Assembly: GCA_002343775.1 (NCBI GenBank)
Contig: DDSH01000001.1
Location: 179,236-243,235 of the forward strand
DNA length: 64,000 nt
Direction of reading: 5' to 3'
From: Anaerolineales bacterium UBA2395
GTDB taxonomy: Bacteria > Chloroflexota > Anaerolineae > Anaerolineales > Villigracilaceae
Under the pieces are notes generated by a model, which saw only the letters and a list, made by a program, of their open reading frames with translations, did not search any database and was not told the DNA's origin. The position numbers and the translations under genes were made by a program. Shown here one piece after another: positions 15,100 through 23,300 of the stretch (positions within the stretch are counted from its first letter, which is position 1; each line of letters starts with the position of its first letter).

Positions 15100-16164
15100 A
15101 TGGCAGCAAAACGACTCGGGCAAGGTTCGCGATTCGTCAGGTGGTTTTTCATCGCGGTCTGGTTGACCGCGCTTGTTTCCGCTTGTGAGCCCATCGACAT
15201 AAATAATCCGAGTTCCTCGGCGCCGACCTGCAAACCTGGCGATGGGAGTGGAAACATCTATCAGACGGGGATTTTCCCTTACATCAAAGATGTCATTGAA
15301 CGGGCAAACGCAATCCCGACAACCACCGTTCTACAAACCGCTGTACCTGGAACGCCATCCGGTTTTATCGGAGACGCCAGTTCCATGCCCAGTCTTATGT
15401 CGACTTCCATGCCGAATTTGGGACTGCCCCCACAGCAGGATGCCTTTTTGTATCTGTTGAATGAAACCATGCATACCACCGACACAAGGATTCTCAGGCA
15501 GGAGAATTCTGATGTTGTCCACATTGTCATTACGTTCCTCAGCCCAAAGCTGATCCAAGCTGCCTACTTAAGCGACTTTCTATATCGCGGAGAGACGCCA
15601 GGCGAATTCGAAAGCCGCCTTTCCACGGCGTTGAGCAAAACCGTAAAACGCGAGGAATTCCTCTTCCTTGTCACGTTGATCCCAGCAAACCGTACATTAC
15701 CTGGCATCTCGAATTACATGGTAGAGGTGACAATGGATAATACGACCTTGATGGATTCTTCGGGAACGATCGTTGAACCCACGCATGTTGAATACAACCT
15801 CAAACAACCATTCCACACCCACCAGCCTCCTGAATCGGGATTAATGGGCTACCCGATGGGGCTTCAGACGGCGAACGGTTGCGCTTCTGTATTAGACCCG
15901 ATCTACAATACAACAATTGTGATTGCTACAGAATCCATCCAGATCAATGGTATTGTCAATGAACCGCACTCGTGGACCATCCCATATGCCCCGCTCGTGC
16001 TGGACCCTGAATATTCCGAGCCACCGCTTGATTCTCTCTCGTATCTAAATCTCATCCCGAACCCGCCGACACCGCTCTTCACCCCACCCAGCCAAATCGA
16101 CCCGGCATTTTGGGTAGGGTACGCGCAATTCATTTGGGGCAAGATCACAAAGGGCAACTATTGA
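15100..16164 (+). CDS. Lipoprotein of unknown function
   Basis: About 354 residues. Signal peptide MAAKRLGQGSRFVRWFFIAV followed by lipobox LVSACEP, so the mature protein is membrane-anchored outside the cell membrane. The mature part is rich in Thr/Pro/Ser and contains no motif I recognise. A region TFLSPKLIQAAYLSDFLYRG and a Pro-rich C-terminus are its only distinctive parts. Start at the ATG at 15100, with GGAG upstream at 15087-15090; the frame back to 15079 adds seven residues. It stands alone between the NYN gene and the HDAC-family gene. Confidence 0.7.
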   Translation: MAAKRLGQGSRFVRWFFIAVWLTALVSACEPIDINNPSSSAPTCKPGDGSGNIYQTGIFPYIKDVIERANAIPTTTVLQTAVPGTPSGFIGDASSMPSLMSTSMPNLGLPPQQDAFLYLLNETMHTTDTRILRQENSDVVHIVITFLSPKLIQAAYLSDFLYRGETPGEFESRLSTALSKTVKREEFLFLVTLIPANRTLPGISNYMVEVTMDNTTLMDSSGTIVEPTHVEYNLKQPFHTHQPPESGLMGYPMGLQTANGCASVLDPIYNTTIVIATESIQINGIVNEPHSWTIPYAPLVLDPEYSEPPLDSLSYLNLIPNPPTPLFTPPSQIDPAFWVGYAQFIWGKITKGNY

Positions 16165-16191
16165 TGAGACCCATATCCATTTACAAGAGGC

Positions 16192-16197
16192 TATAAT
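16192..16197 (+). promoter_or_regulatory. TATAAT -10 box six bases before the deacetylase gene
   Basis: TATAAT, then CCATCC, then the ATG at 16204. There is no ribosome-binding site and no recognisable -35. Expected to give a leaderless message. Confidence 0.6.
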
Positions 16198-16203
16198 CCA
16201 TCC

Positions 16204-17214
16204 ATGAAGACCGTTTACGCCTTCGTCCCATCCCGTGCGCACGAATACCCGGAGCACCCGGAGCGACCGGGCAGACTGACCCTGCTCGAGCCACGGCTGG
16301 GCTCGTTCGGTGCAGAGCGCATCGAGCCGACCCGCGCGACGGTGCAGGAGTTGGCGCGCGTCCATCCGTCCAAGATGATCCATGCCGTTGAAGAAGTCTG
16401 CAAACAGGGAGCGGGGATCATCGACTACGCACCCACTTATGTGACGAAAACCTCCTACGAAGATGCGCTGCTCGCCGCGGGCGGAGCCATCACTTGCACA
16501 CGCATGGTGGTGAACGGCGAGGCAGGGAATGCATTTGCCATTGTCCGCCCGCCGGGACATCACGCCGAGCCGCAGCGCGCGATGGGATTCTGCCTGTTCA
16601 GCAACATCGCCATCGCCGCGCAGGATGCATTGGCACACGGCATGGAACGCGTGATGGTCATCGACTACGATGCGCATCACGGCAACGGCACACAAGCCGC
16701 CTTCACCGACGATGAACGCACGGGATTCGTCTCAGCGCACCAATGGGGAATTTACCCCGGCACAGGCTGGATCACCGAAGCGCCGCATGCGAAGAAGCGC
16801 ATTGCCAACGTTCCCTTGCATGCCTTTGCAGGCGATGCGACTTTTTTACGAATCACCGACGAGATCTTCAAGCCGATGGTTGAGGCATTTCGTCCGCAAC
16901 TGCTTTTGATCTCTGCCGGTTTCGACTCACACTGGAACGACCCCATCACCACGCTGGGGCTCTCCACGCAGGGATTCTTCAACATGTCTAAAAAACTGGT
17001 GGAGATGGCTGAAGAATACTGCGGCGGAAAGATCGTCTTTGTGCTGGAGGGCGGCTACGACCCCGAGAACGTCGCCAACGGGGTGGCAGCGGTCTTCGGC
17101 GCATTGACCCATTCCCCGGTCAGGAAAGAAACGAATTATCCCTCTCCCTACCCAGACCCCGACCATGAGGCGCGCATCCACGAGATCAAAAAGTGGCATG
17201 GCTTCCCGACGTAG
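16204..17214 (+). CDS. Histone-deacetylase-family (AcuC/HDAC-like) deacetylase
   Basis: 336 residues with the full zinc-hydrolase set: VRPPGHHAEPQRAMGFCLF (His-His charge relay, about residue 114), VIDYDAHHGNGTQAAF (Asp/His zinc ligands, about 153), LISAGFDSHWNDP (third ligand, about 236) and VLEGGYDPENVANG (about 281). Bacterial members remove acetyl groups from polyamines, acetoin-related substrates or acetyl-lysine of enzymes such as acetyl-CoA synthetase. The N-terminal EHPERPGRLTLLEPRL is usual for the family. No partner genes nearby suggest a specific substrate. Begins six bases after a TATAAT box. Confidence 0.92.
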   Translation: MKTVYAFVPSRAHEYPEHPERPGRLTLLEPRLGSFGAERIEPTRATVQELARVHPSKMIHAVEEVCKQGAGIIDYAPTYVTKTSYEDALLAAGGAITCTRMVVNGEAGNAFAIVRPPGHHAEPQRAMGFCLFSNIAIAAQDALAHGMERVMVIDYDAHHGNGTQAAFTDDERTGFVSAHQWGIYPGTGWITEAPHAKKRIANVPLHAFAGDATFLRITDEIFKPMVEAFRPQLLLISAGFDSHWNDPITTLGLSTQGFFNMSKKLVEMAEEYCGGKIVFVLEGGYDPENVANGVAAVFGALTHSPVRKETNYPSPYPDPDHEARIHEIKKWHGFPT

Positions 17215-17284
17215 GATGTGGGTACTCTTCATCCTTCGTTGATTTTGTTGTACACTCGTGGGGAGAATACTCAAGGAGTAAGCG

Positions 17285-18346
17285 ATGCAGAGACGAAGCA
17301 AGGGTTTTGTTCAATTGGAATGGGTCTGCCCCAACTGCGACGGACGCAACCCAGGGTCGGTAAAGACCTGCGGGCAGTGCGGTGCGCCCCAGCCTGAGAA
17401 CGTCCAGTTCCAGCGCGCGGCGGAGGAAAAACTCGTCACCGATGAAAAATTGAAATCGGCGGCTGGCGCGGGCGCAGACATCCACTGCGGATTTTGCGGC
17501 ACACGCAACCCGGCAACGGCGACGACCTGTTCGCAATGCGGCGGGGATCTGAAGGAAGGCAGGGCAAGGCAGGCGGGACAGGTCTTGCAAGCGGCTCCGA
17601 CTCCGCCCAAGGCGGTGACGTGTACCAATTGCGGCTTTGATAACCCGGGAACGGCTGCGACGTGTTCGCAGTGTGGAGCGCCGCTGCCCAAAGCGGCAGT
17701 CTCTGCGCAACCCCAACCTGCACCAGCAAAGGCGGGAGCGGCAGCCAAGGCAAAACCGAAATCAAAAGCGGTCAACTGGTTGATCGCTGGCGGCATCGGC
17801 GCGTTCTTGATGCTGTGTTGTGTGGCGATCGTGATGCTGTTCGTGCTGCCATCCAGTTCAGTGGATGCGACCGTGGCGAGCGTGTACTGGCAGACCTCTG
17901 TGCCGGTGCAGGAAGTGCAGCCGGTGAATTATTCCAATGAGCGCGGCAACCCGCCTTCAGATGCATACAACGTCTCCTGCCGTACCGAAAGCCAGGAGAT
18001 CTGCGAAGAGAAAACCGTGGACCGTGGCAACGGCTTCGCCGAAGTGGTCGAGGAGTGCTACACCGAAACCGAGCAGTATTGCAGCTACACCGTGGACGAA
18101 TGGAAGACCGTTCAAAGTTACGAATTGGAAGGCTATGACCTGTTTCCCGAGTACGCTGAGCCTTCGCTCTTCGGCGACCAGCGGGTCGGCACCGCATCGC
18201 AAACCCTGAACGTGTACTTCGACACCTCCGACGGGCAGATCACCTACTCGCCGGGTTCGGTCAGCGAGTTCCAACAGTTCCAGATCGGCAGCACCTGGAC
18301 GGTGAAATTGAACGCGTTGGGCGGCGTGGTTGGGGTAGAAAGATAA
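17285..18346 (+). CDS. Membrane protein with three N-terminal zinc ribbons
   Basis: 353 residues. Three C-x2-C...C-x2-C ribbons near residues 14-35 (CPNCDGRNPGSVKTCGQCG), 62-83 (CGFCGTRNPATATTCSQCG) and 117-138 (CTNCGFDNPGTAATCSQCG) resemble RanBP2-type or double zinc ribbons and are clearly internal duplications. An Ala/Pro/Lys linker leads to one membrane helix (GGIGAFLMLCCVAIVMLFVL, about 165-185). The outer part of about 160 residues has several Cys and Tyr (VSCRTESQEICEEK, ECYTETEQYCSYT). Function unknown. Ribosome-binding site AAGGAG before the ATG; a hairpin follows the stop. Confidence 0.8.
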   Translation: MQRRSKGFVQLEWVCPNCDGRNPGSVKTCGQCGAPQPENVQFQRAAEEKLVTDEKLKSAAGAGADIHCGFCGTRNPATATTCSQCGGDLKEGRARQAGQVLQAAPTPPKAVTCTNCGFDNPGTAATCSQCGAPLPKAAVSAQPQPAPAKAGAAAKAKPKSKAVNWLIAGGIGAFLMLCCVAIVMLFVLPSSSVDATVASVYWQTSVPVQEVQPVNYSNERGNPPSDAYNVSCRTESQEICEEKTVDRGNGFAEVVEECYTETEQYCSYTVDEWKTVQSYELEGYDLFPEYAEPSLFGDQRVGTASQTLNVYFDTSDGQITYSPGSVSEFQQFQIGSTWTVKLNALGGVVGVER

Positions 18347-18356
18347 TGAATGTCAA

Positions 18357-18379
18357 ACGGGCAGTGTAAAACTGCCCGT
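18357..18379 (+). terminator. Hairpin after the zinc-ribbon gene
   Basis: ACGGGCAGT pairs perfectly with ACTGCCCGT around GTAAA, then TCTATATT. The T-run is poor, so termination is likely but not certain. Confidence 0.6.
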
Positions 18380-18412
18380 TCTATATTAAAGATTGTTTTG
18401 AAAATAATGTTT

Positions 18413-18446
18413 CACCACAGATAAACACGGAAGAACACAAATCTTC
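18413..18446. repeat. Partial ACCAC-type repeat (left arm only)
   Basis: TTCACCACAGATAAACACGG and the following AAGAACACAAATC match the left arm of the ACCAC repeats (compare the coding copy at 55583, which begins CACCACAGATGAACGGGGAT on the plus strand). No right arm is visible here, so it is a decayed or solo arm, about 85 bases before the next gene. Confidence 0.55.
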
Positions 18447-18529
18447 GATCAAAAACTGCCGGAAAGGCGCTCGAACCCCTTTGATCTGTAAGTACCTTTG
18501 ACTTGTAAATCTGTCTTTTAGAGGTTTCG

Positions 18530-18934
18530 ATGGATACAATGACTTCAATCATTACCATTGTCGCTGGGCTTTGCATTACGCTATTTTCAGCCGTCGTGTT
18601 GGCAGCGGCGTTGTATGGGATCTTGATCTGGTTTCCAAGACAACGCAACAACCGGGTGGAGTCATTGAAAGCATCAGGCAGACAGGGAAAGGCGGTCATT
18701 CTGCGCATCCCTGAGAACATCAAAGGATATCATTCAGGGCGGAAAGCGCTTTATACGATGATAACCATCGGTCTTGAGATCGATGTTCCGGGCATTGATA
18801 TTTATCAGGTGGATAAACTGTTCACCTTTCCAACCGGCTGGCTGGGTGCGCTCGAAGTCGGCAAAGTGGTGGACGTGTGGGTGGACCCAAAGAATCCACG
18901 CGATCTGGATAAGATCGTGATCCATGTAACATAA
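18530..18934 (+). CDS. Small membrane protein, DUF3592-like
   Basis: 134 residues: one or two N-terminal hydrophobic segments (IITIVAGLCITLFSAVVLAA and onward to about residue 45), then a soluble domain with GRQGKAVILRIPENIKGYHS and GKVVDVWVDPKNPRDLDKIV. The last block, with a Val-rich strand and Pro-x-Asn/Asp-Pro turn, resembles the C-terminal end of DUF3592 and related membrane proteins. No function is known. The start follows AGAGG six bases upstream. It ends 32 bases before the flavoprotein gene. Confidence 0.65.
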   Translation: MDTMTSIITIVAGLCITLFSAVVLAAALYGILIWFPRQRNNRVESLKASGRQGKAVILRIPENIKGYHSGRKALYTMITIGLEIDVPGIDIYQVDKLFTFPTGWLGALEVGKVVDVWVDPKNPRDLDKIVIHVT

Positions 18935-18939
18935 CAAGT

Positions 18940-18960
18940 GGTGACTGTCACCTTTATAAT
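18940..18960 (+). promoter_or_regulatory. GTGAC palindrome plus TATAAT box before the flavoprotein gene
   Basis: GGTGACTGTCACC at 18940-18952 is a perfect palindrome around a central T, followed after two bases by TATAAT at 18955-18960, six bases and the ATG at 18967. The unit GTGACYGTCACC-TT-TATAAT recurs before the gene at 49236. The palindrome occupies the usual spacer/-35 region, so it may be an operator or a mobile promoter element. Confidence 0.55.
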
Positions 18961-18966
18961 CAGGGC

Positions 18967-20172
18967 ATGGATAAAACGGCAGCGATCATTGGCGGTGGAC
19001 CGGCAGGCTTGATGGCGGCGGAGGTTCTGAGTCAGCATGGAATCCGTGTGGATATGTACGACGCCATGCCCTCACTCGGCAGAAAATTTTTGATGGCGGG
19101 TAAAAGCGGGTTGAACCTGACGCACTCCGAACCGTTCGAGGCGTTCATTCAACGCTACGGGAAACGCAAAGCCGAAGTTGCAACATGGCTATCGAAGTTC
19201 ACACCAGATGACCTGCGCGAGTGGGCAAAGGCGCTTGGCGTTGAAACCTTCGTGGGCACATCTGGGCGGGTCTTTCCGGTTGGCATGAAAGCCAGTCCGT
19301 TGTTGCGGGCGTGGCTCAAACGGCTGGATGAAGCGGGGGTACATGTTCATGTGCGGCATCGCTGGGTGGGTTGGGATGAAGAGCACGCGCTTCGCTTCGA
19401 AACCCCAAGCGGACTCCAAACCATTCGGGCGGATGTGGTCATTTTGGCATTGGGCGGCGGGAGTTGGCGGCGGCTCGGTTCGGACGGGGCATGGACTCAA
19501 TGGTTGGAATCTGCCGGGGTTAAGGTCGAAGCGTTCCAACCGTCCAACTGCGGCTTTGACGTGGCGTGGAGTCCCTTCTTTAAAGAAAAGTTCGACGGGC
19601 AGCCGGTCAAGTCCGTTGTTTTGTCGTTCGGGGAGTTTCATCAGCAGGGCGAATTCATCATCACCAAAGAAGGCGTGGAGGGAAGTTTGATCTACGCGGC
19701 ATCTGCGTTGATGCGGGACGAGATCGCGTTGAACGGGCAATCTGTGATGGAACTTGACCTCGCGCCCGACAAAAGCGAAGCGGCACTGGTGGAAAGAATC
19801 TCCAAGCCGCGCGGCTCGCGCACACTGGCGAGTCACCTCGAGAAGACGGTCGGCATCAAGGGTGTGAAGGCGGGCTTGCTGCGTGAGTTCGTTTCCAAAG
19901 AGGATTTTGCCGATGTGAAACGATTGGCGTTCTTCATCAAGCACCTGCCGGTGACATTGAGCGCGCCGCGCCCACTCGATGAGGCGATCAGTTCGGCGGG
20001 TGGGGTAAGTTTCGACGCACTGAATGATAGGTTGATGTTGAAGGCGTCACCCGGGGTGTTCTGCGCCGGAGAGATGCTGGATTGGGAAGCCCCCACCGGC
20101 GGGTATTTGCTGACAGCTTGTTTCGCCAGCGGACGTTGGGCGGCGCATGGCGCGTTGGATTGGATAACGTAA
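18967..20172 (+). CDS. FAD-dependent oxidoreductase, HI0933/BaiN-like (TIGR03862 type)
   Basis: 401 residues. An N-terminal dinucleotide-binding motif AAIIGGGPAGLMAAEVLSQ binds FAD. GRKFLMAGKSGLNLTHSEP (about residues 38-57) is the signature of the HI0933 family, and the last block PGVFCAGEMLDWEAPTGGYL completes the FAD site. Members of unknown physiological role include BaiN, proposed in bile-acid dehydroxylation. The block MAGKSGLNLTHSE with Ser instead of the more usual Gly/Cys variants fits the TIGR03862 subgroup. Transcribed as a single gene from the TATAAT next to its start. Confidence 0.88.
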   Translation: MDKTAAIIGGGPAGLMAAEVLSQHGIRVDMYDAMPSLGRKFLMAGKSGLNLTHSEPFEAFIQRYGKRKAEVATWLSKFTPDDLREWAKALGVETFVGTSGRVFPVGMKASPLLRAWLKRLDEAGVHVHVRHRWVGWDEEHALRFETPSGLQTIRADVVILALGGGSWRRLGSDGAWTQWLESAGVKVEAFQPSNCGFDVAWSPFFKEKFDGQPVKSVVLSFGEFHQQGEFIITKEGVEGSLIYAASALMRDEIALNGQSVMELDLAPDKSEAALVERISKPRGSRTLASHLEKTVGIKGVKAGLLREFVSKEDFADVKRLAFFIKHLPVTLSAPRPLDEAISSAGGVSFDALNDRLMLKASPGVFCAGEMLDWEAPTGGYLLTACFASGRWAAHGALDWIT

Positions 20173-20345
20173 GGACGCGCCTCTATGCACAATTCAAATT
20201 CATGGATTGGCAAATAGGGGGTCACTCATACGAGCAGCGCCCGGTCATAAATGATAAGAGCCTGCAATGATTAAATCCTCCCAAGGTGGTGTATACTGCC
20301 AATTGAACATCCCTGACGGACCAATCCGAGCATACTGGAGGTGTC

Positions 20346-23300
20346 ATGCGTCTGACAGGCTCGAGCAAGAAGGAGTCAGACGGGGGAAAAACCAACCCGG
20401 CACATCGAAAGAGGAATAATACAACCATTTCCCTGCGGACCGTCGCGGGATATTTTATCTTTGGGGTCTTGTGGATTCTGCTTTCCGATAACCTGCTCCT
20501 GCGGCTCGCGCCTCCATCTTCTTCCACCTATCTCTTCATTCAATCCGCCAAAGGCTGGCTGTTCGTCGGCTTGAGCGCGCTGTTGATCTATGTGATCCTC
20601 AAGCGTGATATTCGCGCACTGGAGGAGAATGAAACCCACCTGCGCAACATCCTCAACGCCGCGCCCGACGCGATGGTCATCATCAAGGAGGATGGCAGCA
20701 TCACGCTTGCCAACCAGCAAGTAAAAACCATTTTCGGCTACGAACCGGACGAGTTGATCGGGCAGGCGGTGGAAATTCTCATGCCCGAACGTTTCCACGA
20801 AGAACACCGCCGCAACCAAAGCGAACATTTCCAAACACCCAGCCACCGCGCCGACATCTCCCAGACCCTGTACGGCTTGCATAAGGACGGGCGTGAGTTC
20901 CCCATCAGCATCCACCTTAACCACCAGACCATTGGCGGCACACTGTTCATCATCGCCTCCATCCGCGACATGACCGAATGGAAATTCAACGAGGATCTCA
21001 TCCTCGAAAGCCAGGGGTTGTATCGGGAAATGTTCGAGAACAACCCGCAGCCCATGTGGGTCTACGACCTCGAAACGCTCGCCTTCCTAATGGTCAACGA
21101 TGCCGCCGTGAACCATTATGGCTATAGCCGCGAGGAATTCCTCGGCATGACCCTCAAAGACATCCGCCCGGCGGAGGATATTCCCGCCCTGACGGCGAAT
21201 CTTGCCCAACCCACCCAACCCATCGAGAAAACCACCGGCTGGCGGCACCGCAAAAAGAACGGCACGCTCATTGATGTGGAGATCGCCTCCCACGCCATTC
21301 AGTACAACGGCAGACCCGCGCGCATGGTGCTGGCGAACGATGTCACCGAACGTAAACAGGCGCTGGACGCGCTGCGCGAAAGCGAGGAACGCTTCCGCCT
21401 GACCTTCGACAATGCCAACATCGGCGTCTGCCTGGTGGACCTGGACGGGCGACTGCTGCGAGTCAATGCGCAGATGTGCAACATGCTGGGATACTCTCAA
21501 CCTGTGCTGGAATCCATGACCGTGAACAGCATCGCACACCCGGATGATATGGATCGAAGCCCGCTTTACATCCAGCAAGCCATTTCCGGGCAGGTGGAAC
21601 ACAGCCAATTCGAGAAGCGCTACCTGCACAAACAGGGGCACACCGTCTGGGGGCAGGTCTCGAGCACGCTCATCCGCGATAAGGATGGAAATCCGCGCTA
21701 CTTCATCTCGCATGTGTTGGATATCACCGACCGCAAGATTGCCGAGACTGCGCTGCGCATCAGCGAGGAGAACTACCGCAGCCTGGCAGAAACCTCAGAC
21801 AGCGCCATCGCCGTACTGAACCGGGATGGCATCATCCTCTACGTCAACCCGGCGGGCATCCGCATCTGGGACGACCCGCAGATGGTCGGCAAGACCGTCC
21901 ACGACCTCTTCCCCGCCGAAACCGCCGACAATTACCTCGCCGTCATCCACCGGGTGATCGACGAACAAACCGTGGATCTGAACGAATTGCACGCGCAAGT
22001 CAGAAACCGGGCAATGTGGTTCCGCATCAGCATGAGCCCGCTCAAAAACCCCGACGGTTCCGTCAATGCGCTGCTGCTCAACGCCTGGGACATCACCGAG
22101 CAAAAACAAGCCGAAACTGTGCTGATCCGGAACGAGCAGCGCTATCGCGCCCTGTTCGAGGATGTCCCCGTCGCCATATGGGAGCAGGATTTCTCCGCAA
22201 TCAAAAAACATCTTGAGGCATTGAAAGCCGGGGGCGTGAGCGACTTCCGCGCCTATTTTGCCGAACACCCGGAAGAACTCCTTTTCTGCCAGCATTTAAC
22301 CCGCATTCTGGATGTAAACCAGACAGCAGTACGGATGTACGAAGCGAAAGACAAGCAGGAATTGATCCGCGCCACCATGCAGGATACCAGTCAGGGCGAA
22401 CTCGAGAACGGCGTGGAAGAGATGATCGCCATCGCAACAGGCAGGACAAGCCACTCGTGGGAGGGCGGCGACGAAACCATGACCGGCAGACCCATCGAGA
22501 TCCGCCTGAACTGGTCGGTGGTGCCCGGGTACGAAGACGATTATTCCAGGGTGCTCTTAACCACCGTGGACATCACCGAGCGCAAATGGGCGGAAGAAGC
22601 GGTCAAGATCAGCGAGGAACGCTACCGCCAGACGCTGGAAAGCATGATGGAAGGCTGCCAGATCATCGGCTTTGACTGGCGCTACATCTACATCAACGAT
22701 GCCGCAGCACGTCAGGGACGCAACACCCGCGAGGCGTTGCTGAACCGCACCATGATGGAAGCATACCCCGGCATCGAAACCACGGAGATGTTCGCCACCC
22801 TGCGCGACTGCATGGAAAACCGCGTCACCCGCCAGATCGAGAACCGCTTCACCTTCCCCGACGGTTCCAGCGGCTGGTTCGAGCTCGCCATCCAGCCTGC
22901 GCCAGAGGGTATCTTCATCCTTTCCTTCGACATCACCGAACGCAAACGGGCAGAGGAGGCGCTGCAGGAGAGCGAGAAGCGCTACCGCCTTTTGTTCGAA
23001 GATTCGCCCGTTGCACTCTGGGAGGAGGATTTTTCACTCGTCAAGGACTACCTGGATTCTCTCAAAGCGCGGGGAGTCATCGACCTCTATGAGTACTTCG
23101 ACCTCCATCCCGAGGCGTTGAAGGAGTGCGCCGCGAAGGTCGTCATTCTGGATGTGAACAAAGCCGCTCTCGGCATGTACGGTGCGGGCAGCAAACAGGA
23201 ATTGATCGAGGCAACCCTCCGCAACCTGACCCGTGATGGACTGAGCCACATCGTTGGGGAATTTGCCGCCGTCGCAGAGGGGCACAGCCTCTACCAATGG

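Noticed and set aside
22701..22760. Possible CRISPR-like or tandem-repeat array among the PAS modules
   Set aside because: The recurring ACATCACCGAGCGCAAAC-type blocks are the conserved PAC caps (DITERK) of successive PAS domains, not direct repeats with spacers.
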